A DNA stretch of 64,000 bases from Rhodobacter ferrooxidans. GTDB lineage: Bacteria; Pseudomonadota; Alphaproteobacteria; Rhodobacterales; Rhodobacteraceae. Of this stretch, positions 53,537 to 60,847 are shown one piece after another. Positions within the stretch are counted from its first letter, which is position 1, and each line of letters begins with the position of its first letter. Where the stretch lies: positions 186,001 through 250,000 of the forward strand of contig NZ_ACYY01000001.1 of NCBI RefSeq assembly GCF_000176015.1. The letters run 5' to 3'. The notes below the pieces were generated by a model. It had not been told where the DNA came from and did no database searches. It saw only the letters and a program-made list of their open reading frames with translations. The position numbers and the translations under genes are program-made.

Positions 53537-54487
53537 TTAACCCTGCAACGCCGCCCACATCTCGCGGTCGCGTTCGGCGGTCCAGATCCGCGGCGTGTCG
53601 ATGCCGCGGGCCTCGTCATAAGCGCGGGCGATGTTGAAGGGCAGGCAATGCTCATAGATCGCATAGGCGCCGAATTTCGGGTCGCAGACCGCCCGAGCCG
53701 AATCCCACGCTTCCTTCAGACTGCCACCCCGCGCCGCCACCTTCGCCACCGGGCGATACGTGCTTTCCACAAAATCCGCGGTGTTGGCGATGGCTTCGGC
53801 CACCCGCGCCCGCCCCAGCAGCGCATCGCCGCGCCCCGGCGCAATCGCCACCGGTTCGAAACCGGCAATATTGGCCAGCGTTCCGGCCCAATCGGCAAAA
53901 TGCCCGTCGCCGCAATAGCAGGCCGAGTGGTACTCGACGATATCGCCGGTAAACATCACCTCGGCATCGGGCAGCCAGACCACGGCATCGCCCGCGGTAT
54001 GTGCGCGGCCAAGCTGCATGATATCGACACGGCGCTTGCCCAGATACACGGTCATGCTGTCGGAGAACGTCGTTGTCGGCCAGGTCAGGCCCGGAATTTC
54101 CTCATGCCCCTGAAACAGCCGGGGAAAGCGGCCAAACTCGCTGTCCCAATCCTCCTGCCCGCGTTCCACCACCATGGCGCGGGCGGCGTCCGACATGATG
54201 ACCTGCGGCGCACCATAGGCACTGGCCCCAAGCACCCGCACCGCGTGGTAATGCGTCAGCACCAGATGGCTGATCGGCTTGTCGGTAACAGACCGGACGC
54301 AGTCGATCACCTTGCGCGCCAGCCGTGGTGTGGCCTGCGCCTCGATCACCATCACGGACTCGTCACCGATGATCACGCCGGAATTGGGGTCGCCCTCGGC
54401 GGTGAAGGCGTAAACCCCGTCGCCCACCTCGGTGAAGCTGGTGTGCTTTTCCGCCAGATCGCCCTGCGATGCGAATGTCTTGGCCAT
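53537..54487 (-). CDS. Metallo-beta-lactamase-fold protein with altered HxHxDH motif
   Basis: This 316-residue cytosolic protein starts at ATG 54487 (GAGAGGG upstream). The fold is clear: GVYAFTAEGDPNSGVIIGDESVMVIE, the HTAGDAVVWLPDAEVMFTGDIVEYH region (third histidine and bridging Asp) and late DTPRIW. The first metal motif reads H79-Y-H81-A-V83-R84, so the usual Asp and His of HxHxDH are absent. It may bind one metal only. It is convergent with the phosphoesterase and divergent from the DUF2585 gene. The substrate is unknown. Confidence 0.85.
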   Translation of the reverse strand: MAKTFASQGDLAEKHTSFTEVGDGVYAFTAEGDPNSGVIIGDESVMVIEAQATPRLARKVIDCVRSVTDKPISHLVLTHYHAVRVLGASAYGAPQVIMSDAARAMVVERGQEDWDSEFGRFPRLFQGHEEIPGLTWPTTTFSDSMTVYLGKRRVDIMQLGRAHTAGDAVVWLPDAEVMFTGDIVEYHSACYCGDGHFADWAGTLANIAGFEPVAIAPGRGDALLGRARVAEAIANTADFVESTYRPVAKVAARGGSLKEAWDSARAVCDPKFGAYAIYEHCLPFNIARAYDEARGIDTPRIWTAERDREMWAALQG

Positions 54488-54543
54488 GGATTTCCCTCTC
54501 AATTCTGTGGACGCAGCCCGCGCGATGTGATTCCGTCGCGGTC

Positions 54544-55104
54544 ATGCGCAACAAACGCCTGCCTTATCTGATCGTTCTGGCCATCATTCTGCTGGCGGTA
54601 GCTTACCTGTTGTGGGCGGGCCGGGTGCCGTGGTGCACCTGCGGCTATATCAAGCTCTGGCACGGCGATACCATGAGTTCGGAGAACTCGCAGCACATCG
54701 CTGATTGGTACACGCCCTCGCACCTGCTGCACGGGTTGCTGTTCTATGGCGCGCTGTGGCTGGTGGCGCGGCGGGTGCCGTTCGGCTGGCGGCTGGTCAT
54801 TGCCACGGTGGTCGAGGCAGGCTGGGAGATGGTGGAAAACTCCAGCTTCATCATCGAGCGGTATCGGGCGGTGACGATCTCGCTGGATTACTTTGGCGAC
54901 TCGGTGGTCAATTCGGTTTCCGACATTCTGGCGATGATCATCGGCTTCCATCTGGCACGGGTGATCCCGGTCTGGGCCAGCGTGGCGCTGGTGATCGGCT
55001 TCGAGGTGTTGACGGCCTTCATCATCCGCGACGGGCTGGCGCTGAACGTGCTGATGCTGCTGTATCCGCTGGACGCGGTGCGCGTCTGGCAGGGCGGGCT
55101 TTAG
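54544..55104 (+). CDS. DUF2585 (UPF0314) family membrane protein
   Basis: This 186-residue integral membrane protein has about four or five helices. The first is YLIVLAIILLAVAYLLWAG; then WCTCGYIKLWHG...SSENSQHIADWYTPSHLLHGLLFY, the conserved core of UPF0314, follows. VVEAGWEMVENSSFIIERYR lies mid-protein. Conserved Cys, His, Glu and Asn in periplasm-facing loops hint at an enzymatic or metal role, but the function is not known. The start at ATG 54544 lacks a good ribosome-binding site. It converges on fahA. Confidence 0.88.
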   Translation: MRNKRLPYLIVLAIILLAVAYLLWAGRVPWCTCGYIKLWHGDTMSSENSQHIADWYTPSHLLHGLLFYGALWLVARRVPFGWRLVIATVVEAGWEMVENSSFIIERYRAVTISLDYFGDSVVNSVSDILAMIIGFHLARVIPVWASVALVIGFEVLTAFIIRDGLALNVLMLLYPLDAVRVWQGGL

Positions 55105-55106
55105 CC

Positions 55107-56369
55107 TCATCGCCCCGCACCAATCGGGTCGGCATGGGCGGCGATCAGCGTGCCGGAACATTCCCCGAAACCGATGCGATAGCCCGCGCCGATGGCTGCA
55201 CCGCGCAGAGTGACGGTATCGCCATCCTCGATGAAGCTGCGGCTTTCGCCGGTGCCCAAGGTGATCGGCTCTTTCCCACCCCAGGACAGTTCCAGCAGGC
55301 TGCCACGGCTGTCCTTCTCCGCGCCTGAAATCGTGCCAGAGCCCAGCAGATCGCCCACCGTCATCGGGCAGCCCGAGGTGGTGTGGTGGCAAAGCTGCTG
55401 CGCCGGGGCGTAGTAAAGCGCGGTCATGTTGCTGCGGCTGATCACGGTTTCGGGCTGGCCTGCGGGGGCAAGACCCACCTCCAGCGCAATGTCGTAAAGC
55501 AGCGGGCCGGGTTCGGTAAGGTAGGGCAGCAGCAGCACCTCGCGCGGCGGTGTCGGCTTGCGGAATGGCTCCAGCGCCGCCCGCATCACGATCCAGGGGC
55601 TGATGGTCGTCGCGGTGGCCTTGGCCTGAAACGGCCCCAGCGGCTGATACTCCCAAGCCTGAATATCCCGCGCCGACCAGTCGTTCAGCAGCACATAACC
55701 AAAGATCATCGCATCCGCCGCCGCCACCGACACCATGCCCTCGCTGGCGGTGCCGACCACAGCGCCAACCTCCAGTTCGAAATCGAAGCGGCGCGAGGGG
55801 GCGAACTGCGGCACGTCGGCGCCATGGGGTTTCAACTGCCCCCAGGGACGGCGGATATCGGTGCCCGACACCACCACAGACGAGGCCCGGCCGTTATAGC
55901 CGATCGGCAGGTGCAGCCAGTTCGGCGGCAGGGCGTTGGCCGGGTCGCGGAACATCGAGCCGACGTTGTAGGCATGGTTCCGCCCGGCATAGAAATCGGT
56001 GTATTCGGCCACCAGAAACGGCAGGTGCATCACGGCATCGGCTTGCGGCACCAGGTGATCCTCGGCCAGATACCGCTTCGGTGCGCCTTCGGTCAGAAAC
56101 CCGGCCAGCTGGCTGCGAAAATCGGCCCAGGCGTCGGGGCCAAGCTCCATCAGTTCATTCCAGAACGGCACATCGAACACCGGGTGATCAGCCAGTCGCA
56201 GCAGCCCTTCCGCCTCCAGCGCCGCCACATCCAGGATCATGTCGCCAATGGCCACACCGCAGCGCGCATCACCGTCACCGACCGAGAACACGCCGCAGGG
56301 CAGGTTGTTCAGCGGAAAGTCGGTGGTGGCGGAATTGGCGCTTTCCACCCAGGATTTCTGCAGGCTCAC
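55107..56369 (-). CDS. fahA: Fumarylacetoacetase
   Basis: This enzyme hydrolyses fumarylacetoacetate to fumarate and acetoacetate, the last step of tyrosine/homogentisate breakdown. The 420-residue protein has the N-terminal SH3-like domain (DFPLNNLPCGVFSV), AEYTDFYAGRNHA, FELEVGAVVG (metal-binding Glu residues), LLNDWSARDIQAWEYQPLGPFQAKA and GSGTISG. The GTG start overlaps the stop of the upstream MBL-fold gene (GTGA), indicating coupling. Confidence 0.95.
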   Translation of the reverse strand: MSLQKSWVESANSATTDFPLNNLPCGVFSVGDGDARCGVAIGDMILDVAALEAEGLLRLADHPVFDVPFWNELMELGPDAWADFRSQLAGFLTEGAPKRYLAEDHLVPQADAVMHLPFLVAEYTDFYAGRNHAYNVGSMFRDPANALPPNWLHLPIGYNGRASSVVVSGTDIRRPWGQLKPHGADVPQFAPSRRFDFELEVGAVVGTASEGMVSVAAADAMIFGYVLLNDWSARDIQAWEYQPLGPFQAKATATTISPWIVMRAALEPFRKPTPPREVLLLPYLTEPGPLLYDIALEVGLAPAGQPETVISRSNMTALYYAPAQQLCHHTTSGCPMTVGDLLGSGTISGAEKDSRGSLLELSWGGKEPITLGTGESRSFIEDGDTVTLRGAAIGAGYRIGFGECSGTLIAAHADPIGAGR

Positions 56370-57208
56370 AGCGCGATCTCCAATCCATCATGGCCCAGCG
56401 TGACCGGACCGTTCCACAGCGCGGCACAGCGCGACAGCCAGTCGGCTGCGGTAAAGCGCGGGTCATCGACCGGGATCAGGTGGTTCAGCACCAGCCGCCC
56501 CACCCCCGCCGCCGAAGCCACCCGCGCCGCGTCATCCACCGTGGTATGCGCCGCATGCAGATGCGCGCGCAAGGCCTCGCCCAGGCCGGTTTTCTGCACG
56601 ATCAGGTCAATGCCTTCGGGCAGCATGGCCTCATGCACCAGCACGTCGGACCCAGCGGCAAAGGCGGCCAAGGGCGGGAAATAGGCGGTGTCGCCCGACA
56701 GCGTGACCGTGTGGCTGCCGTCAAACCGCAGCGCAAAGCAGTTTTCCAGCGGCGGATGCGGCACAGCCAAGGCGCTGATCCGCAGCGGCCCTTCCAGCAC
56801 CACACCCTCGGCATAGGTCACCACCGTCACCAGTTCGGCCAGCGGGGTGCGGCCCTCGTCCAGCACCCTTATGGCACAATCATAAGCCATCGAGGCCAGA
56901 AACCCGGCCCAATAGGTTGCAATCCCTTCCGGTCCGTAAACCGTGACCGCGCCACGCAGACCGGTGCACCAGGCGGTATGGATCAGCGGGCCAAGCTCCA
57001 GCAGGTGGTCAGAATGGAGGTGGGTGATGCAGATCAGGTCAAGGTCGCGCAGATCAACCCCGGCCTCGACCAGCCCCTTGGTGACGCCGATACCGCAATC
57101 AATGACAATGCGCCGCCCGTCCAGTTCCAGCAGGGTCGATGTCGGCATGGCGCCGCGCGCCCTTATGCCGGGACCGCCCTTGGTGCCCAGCAGCACGATC
57201 CGGTTCAT
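56366..57208 (-). CDS. Metallo-beta-lactamase-fold hydrolase (RNase Z-like)
   Basis: This 280-residue protein starts at ATG 57208 (AGGGGG upstream). It has the intact metal motif THLHSDHLLELGPL, TLLELDGRRIVIDCG before it, SGDTAYFPPLAAFAAGSDVLVHEAML and late LVLNHLIPVDDP. These match the tRNase Z/arylsulfatase-like branch. Given coupling to fahA and an operator-bearing promoter it probably acts in aromatic catabolism, perhaps as a thioesterase or lactonase; this is inference. Confidence 0.88.
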   Translation of the reverse strand: MNRIVLLGTKGGPGIRARGAMPTSTLLELDGRRIVIDCGIGVTKGLVEAGVDLRDLDLICITHLHSDHLLELGPLIHTAWCTGLRGAVTVYGPEGIATYWAGFLASMAYDCAIRVLDEGRTPLAELVTVVTYAEGVVLEGPLRISALAVPHPPLENCFALRFDGSHTVTLSGDTAYFPPLAAFAAGSDVLVHEAMLPEGIDLIVQKTGLGEALRAHLHAAHTTVDDAARVASAAGVGRLVLNHLIPVDDPRFTAADWLSRCAALWNGPVTLGHDGLEIAL

Positions 57209-57246
57209 GGCACCCCCTGGTTTGTGCGATGCGACAGCTTGCGGCG

Positions 57247-57274
57247 AGTATTGTTGCAAACGCAACGAAGTCAA
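57247..57274 (-). promoter_or_regulatory. Promoter with operator for the MBL-fahA operon
   Basis: On the minus strand TTGACT (57274-57269) and AATACT (57252-57247) are 16 bases apart. The spacer contains the inverted repeat GTTGC-GTTT-GCAAC (57266-57253). An inverted repeat between -35 and -10 is the classic site for a MarR-type repressor, and a MarR gene is 1.2 kb away. Confidence 0.6.
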
Positions 57275-58368
57275 GCACGGCGCAACGACAGCAAGCCTGC
57301 GGCGGCGGTGCTCAGGGTAAAGGCGGCAATGATCCAGAAAAACTGCCCATCACCCAGCCAGCTCATCAACCCGCCCATCAGCAGGGGTGCCGCGATGCCG
57401 CCGATCAGCCCGGCGGCTATGATGCTGGGCGATACCCGCGGGTCGCTGCCCATCCTTGCGGCGGCGGTTACATAGAACGGCGGAAAGAACAGCCCGGCAA
57501 AGCCACCCAAGGGCACAAAGAACCATGCCGCACTCAAGCTGGCCGCCCCCAGCGCGCAAAGCCCGGCGCCGAACAGCGCCAGCACCAGCAGGGCAAAGGC
57601 AGGCACGGCATCAGCCAGCCACAGCAGGCCGACCCGCGCCGCCAGAAAGGCCACGAAGAACGCGGACAGCAGTTGTGCGGCATGTGCCTCGGTTTCACCC
57701 GCCGCGATCAGAGCGGTGGGACCAAGGCCGATCAGACTGGCCTCGACCCCGATTGCGGCCACGCCAAAGGCCAGAATGTCAAGGCGCAGCCGGAAGCCCG
57801 GGCCATGCGCCAGCGGCGGCGGCGCCTCCGGCCTGACGGAGCCTGCGCCCAGAAAGGCCAGCAACGCCAGGCCCGCCACCAGCCCGTAGGAAAGCTGTGG
57901 CTGGCTGCCCAAGGCCACAAAGATCAGCGGTGCCGCAATCGCCCCCAGCCCGAAAACCGCGTTCAACTGCCCGACCATCGCCGGGCCGCGCGCACCAAAG
58001 GCGTTCAGAAAACGGCGGTTGTAGATGGTCGTTGCCGCGCCATAGCCGGTGCCGAACACCACCGCCCCTGCCAGCGTCAGCCCCCAGGCGGCACCTGTCG
58101 CCACCATCGCCGCCCCCAGCGCCATCACCAGCAGCACCCGCCGCGGTGTGGCCCAATGTCCGCGCAGGAACATCAGCGTCACCCCGACCGCCGCCCCCAC
58201 CCAATGCGCCGAAATCAGCAAGCCCGCCTCGGACAGCCCGACGCCGAAGGCCCGGGTAAACGCGGGCAAGGCCGGGCCATACAGCGACTGCCCCGCCCCC
58301 ATCAGCACGAATGTGGCCATGCCGGCAAACAGCAACCCGGCCTCGGCCCTCAGCATCTGACGCATCAT
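57271..58368 (-). CDS. Major facilitator superfamily transporter
   Basis: This 365-residue protein has about 11-12 helices, at the short end for MFS. It starts at the ATG-ATG pair near 58368 with AAGGGGCG upstream; a long upstream extension crosses the marR gene and was rejected. MFS-like features include GPALPAFTRAFGVGLSEAGLLISAHWVGAAVG and GTGYGAATTIYNRRFLNAFGARGPAMVGQLNAVFGLGAIAAPL. It may import or export an aromatic acid of the adjacent pathway. It is divergent from marR. Its stop codon overlaps the -35 of the MBL-fahA promoter. Confidence 0.88.
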   Translation of the reverse strand: MMRQMLRAEAGLLFAGMATFVLMGAGQSLYGPALPAFTRAFGVGLSEAGLLISAHWVGAAVGVTLMFLRGHWATPRRVLLVMALGAAMVATGAAWGLTLAGAVVFGTGYGAATTIYNRRFLNAFGARGPAMVGQLNAVFGLGAIAAPLIFVALGSQPQLSYGLVAGLALLAFLGAGSVRPEAPPPLAHGPGFRLRLDILAFGVAAIGVEASLIGLGPTALIAAGETEAHAAQLLSAFFVAFLAARVGLLWLADAVPAFALLVLALFGAGLCALGAASLSAAWFFVPLGGFAGLFFPPFYVTAAARMGSDPRVSPSIIAAGLIGGIAAPLLMGGLMSWLGDGQFFWIIAAFTLSTAAAGLLSLRRA

Positions 58369-58494
58369 CGCCCCTTTGTCTGGCCCGCCGCTTTCGCCCA
58401 AGCCAGTGGCACTGTCAATCCGCGACCCCATCACGCTTGCGCAATCGGGCAGTTTGCGCCAGCTATGGTCAAGCCGATCCACGGAACCGGTGCC

Positions 58495-58923
58495 ATGTCC
58501 GCCTTCGATCTGTCTGCCTTTCTGCCCTATCAGCTTGCCGTTGCCGCCTCGCGCGTCAGCCGTGGCTTTGCCGAGTTGTATCGGGCCGAGTTCGGGCTTT
58601 CGATCGCCGAATGGCGGGTGCTGGCGCATCTGGCGCAATCGGGCGCGGTGTCGGTGCGCGAGATTTGCGCCAGGGTCGAGATGGACAAGCCCAAGATCAG
58701 CCGCGCTGCCGCAAGGCTGGAGGCGGCGGGGTTGATCGAGAAACACGCGAACAGCACCGACCGGCGGCTGGTGGTGATCTCGCTGACTGACGCGGGGCGC
58801 GATCTGGTGGCGCGCATCCTGCCGATCGCGGAACGCTATCAGGCGCAGGTGCTGGCGCAGCTTGGTGCCGGGGCGGCACCGTTCCGCGCGGCGCTTGCCA
58901 CCCTGCTGAAAGACCCCGAATGA
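58495..58923 (+). CDS. MarR-family transcription regulator
   Basis: This 142-residue winged-helix regulator starts at ATG 58495. The DNA-binding region is FGLSIAEWRVLAHLAQSGAVSVREICARVEMDKPKISRAAARLEAAGLIEK, then the wing STDRRLVVISLTDAGRDLV. It overlaps maiA by four bases (ATGA). It probably represses the homogentisate genes in response to a ring-cleavage intermediate. Candidate operators are GTTGC-N4-GCAAC at 57253-57266 and TTGCGCAA at 58437-58444 upstream of itself. Confidence 0.93.
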   Translation: MSAFDLSAFLPYQLAVAASRVSRGFAELYRAEFGLSIAEWRVLAHLAQSGAVSVREICARVEMDKPKISRAAARLEAAGLIEKHANSTDRRLVVISLTDAGRDLVARILPIAERYQAQVLAQLGAGAAPFRAALATLLKDPE

Positions 58924-59546
58924 CCGTGCTTTACGACTATTGGCGGTCGTCCGCTGCGTATCGGGTGCGGATCGGGCTGGGGCTGCTGGGGCTGCCCTAC
59001 ACGGCGGTGCCGGTGGACCTGACATCCGGCGCCCAGCGCGACCCTGCCAACCTTGCGCGCAACCCGCAGGGGCTGGTGCCGACACTGAAGATTGACGGGC
59101 TGACCCTGACGCAATCGCTGGCGATCCTGGAATATCTGAATGAAACCCGCAATGCCGGTTTCCTGCCCGACGATCCTGCCGGGCGGGCAAGGGTGCGCGC
59201 CCTGGCCTATGCCGTGGCGATGGAGATCCATCCCATCTGCAACCTGCGCGTGGCGCGGCACGCGGTGGACGCCTCGGGTGGGGCCATCAGCATGGAAGGC
59301 TGGATGCAGCATTTCATCGGCAGCGGTCTTGCAGCGCTGGAGGCGATGCTGGACGGGCGCGGCCGCTATTGCCACGGCGATACGGTGACGCTGGCCGACA
59401 TTTGCCTGCTGCCGCAGCTTTACAACGCCGCGCGCTGGGGGGTGGACGCAACGTCGCTTTTGCAGATCAACAGGATCGCGGCCAATCTGGCGGAAATTCC
59501 GGCGGTGCAGGCCGCCCACCCCGACCGCGCGAAACCGCAGGAGTAA
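58920..59546 (+). CDS. maiA: Maleylacetoacetate isomerase
   Basis: MaiA is a glutathione S-transferase zeta-class enzyme that isomerises 4-maleylacetoacetate to 4-fumarylacetoacetate, the substrate of FahA. The 208-residue protein has the zeta signature YDYWRSSAAYRVRIGLGLLG (Ser-Ser for glutathione; SSCxxRxR-like with Ala replacing Cys), NPQGLVPTLKIDG, TQSLAILEYLNET and a C-terminal helical domain with ADICLLPQLYNA. It is translationally coupled to marR. Confidence 0.93.
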   Translation: MTVLYDYWRSSAAYRVRIGLGLLGLPYTAVPVDLTSGAQRDPANLARNPQGLVPTLKIDGLTLTQSLAILEYLNETRNAGFLPDDPAGRARVRALAYAVAMEIHPICNLRVARHAVDASGGAISMEGWMQHFIGSGLAALEAMLDGRGRYCHGDTVTLADICLLPQLYNAARWGVDATSLLQINRIAANLAEIPAVQAAHPDRAKPQE

Positions 59547-59549
59547 GCC

Positions 59550-60725
59550 ATGAACGACATCGTCATCCTTTCCGGTATGCGCACCGCCATCGGCAGCTTT
59601 GGCGGCGCGCTGGCCGCCGTGGCGCCGGTCGATCTGGCAACCGTGGTGGCCCGCGCCGCCATCGACCGCGCCGGGCTGGATGCCGCCCGGATCGGCAGCG
59701 TGGTGTTCGGCCATGTCATCAACACCGAGCCGCGCGACATGTATCTTTCCCGCGTCGCGGCGATGCAGGCGGGCATCCCCGAAACCGTGCCGTCGATGAA
59801 CGTCAACCGGCTGTGCGGATCGGGCGTGCAGGCGGTGGTGTCGGCCATTCAGGCTCTGCTGCTGGGGGACGCCGATTTCGCGCTGGCAGGCGGGGCCGAA
59901 AGCATGAGCCGCGCGCCGTATCTGCTGCCCGCCGCCCGGTTTGGCGTGAAGATGGGCGATACGCGCGCCATCGACATGATGACCGGGGCGCTAAGCTGCC
60001 CGTTCGGCAGCGGCCATATGGGGATCACCGCCGAAAACGTCGCCGTCGAATGTGGCATCAGCCGCGAAGCGCAGGACGCCTTCGCGCTGGAAAGCCAGAA
60101 CCGCGCCGCCATGGCGATTGCCGAGGGCCGCTTTGCCAGCCAGATCGTGCCGGTCGAGGTGAAGACCCGGCAGGGACCGGCGCTGTTTGCGCAGGACGAA
60201 TACCCCAAGGCCACCACGCTGGCGGCACTGGCGGCGCTGCGCCCGGCGTTTTCGAAGACCGGCAGCGTCACCGCAGGCAATGCCTCGGGCATCAACGATG
60301 GTGCAGCGGCGCTGGTGCTGGCCCGCGCCTCGGCAGCACAGGCCGCCGGGTTGCAGCCACTGGCGCGGGTGCTTGGCTACGCCCATGCCGGGGTGCGGCC
60401 AGAGGTGATGGGCCTTGGCCCGGTGCCCGCGGTGCAGGCGCTGCTGGCGCGCACCGGGCTTGCCATTGCCGATTTCGACCTGATCGAATCCAACGAGGCC
60501 TTTGCCGCGCAGGCGCTTGCGGTCAGCGCCGCCCTTGGCTTTGACCCGGCCAAGGTCAACCCCAATGGCGGGGCGATTGCGCTGGGGCATCCGGTCGGCG
60601 CCTCGGGGGCGATCATCACCGTCAAGGCGCTGCACGAACTGGCCCGCACCGGCAGCAAACGCGCGCTGATCACGCTGTGCATCGGCGGCGGCCAGGGTAT
60701 CGCGCTGGCCATCGAACGCCTGTAA
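59550..60725 (+). CDS. Acetyl-CoA C-acyltransferase (thiolase II)
   Basis: This 391-residue biosynthetic-type thiolase lies three bases after maiA. It has NRLCGSGVQAV (nucleophilic Cys about 89), GGAESMSRAPY, NPNGGAIALGHPVGASGA (His about 346) and CIGGGQGIA (Cys about 377). In this operon it would split acetoacetyl-CoA derived from acetoacetate, the product of FahA, to acetyl-CoA. It may also feed polyhydroxybutyrate synthesis. The exact chain-length preference cannot be read. Confidence 0.94.
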   Translation: MNDIVILSGMRTAIGSFGGALAAVAPVDLATVVARAAIDRAGLDAARIGSVVFGHVINTEPRDMYLSRVAAMQAGIPETVPSMNVNRLCGSGVQAVVSAIQALLLGDADFALAGGAESMSRAPYLLPAARFGVKMGDTRAIDMMTGALSCPFGSGHMGITAENVAVECGISREAQDAFALESQNRAAMAIAEGRFASQIVPVEVKTRQGPALFAQDEYPKATTLAALAALRPAFSKTGSVTAGNASGINDGAAALVLARASAAQAAGLQPLARVLGYAHAGVRPEVMGLGPVPAVQALLARTGLAIADFDLIESNEAFAAQALAVSAALGFDPAKVNPNGGAIALGHPVGASGAIITVKALHELARTGSKRALITLCIGGGQGIALAIERL

Positions 60726-60791
60726 TTCACCTTTGCCCAAATATCCCACGGGGTGACGCGCGCCCGGAAAACCTTTCGGTGGAAGGTTTTC
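60726..60791. terminator. GC-hairpin repeat, copy 3 (5' part), plus AT-rich hairpin terminator
   Basis: TTCACCTTTGCCCAAATATC (60726-60745) repeats the leader of the 52664 element. It is followed, after a divergent stretch, by a perfect 9-bp stem GAAAACCTT / AAGGTTTTC (60767-60791, seven-base loop) like the 9735 hairpins. It lies between the convergent thiolase and pbpC genes. Confidence 0.7.
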
Positions 60792-60847
60792 AGCAAGGAA
60801 CGCCCGACCCATGGCCGGGCTGGGGGGTGTGAAACCCCCGGCTGCTT

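Noticed and set aside
58437-58444. TTGCGCAA as a definite MarR operator
   Set aside because: Eight-base palindromes of this type are common in GC-rich DNA and no good -10 lies at normal spacing; mentioned only as a candidate.
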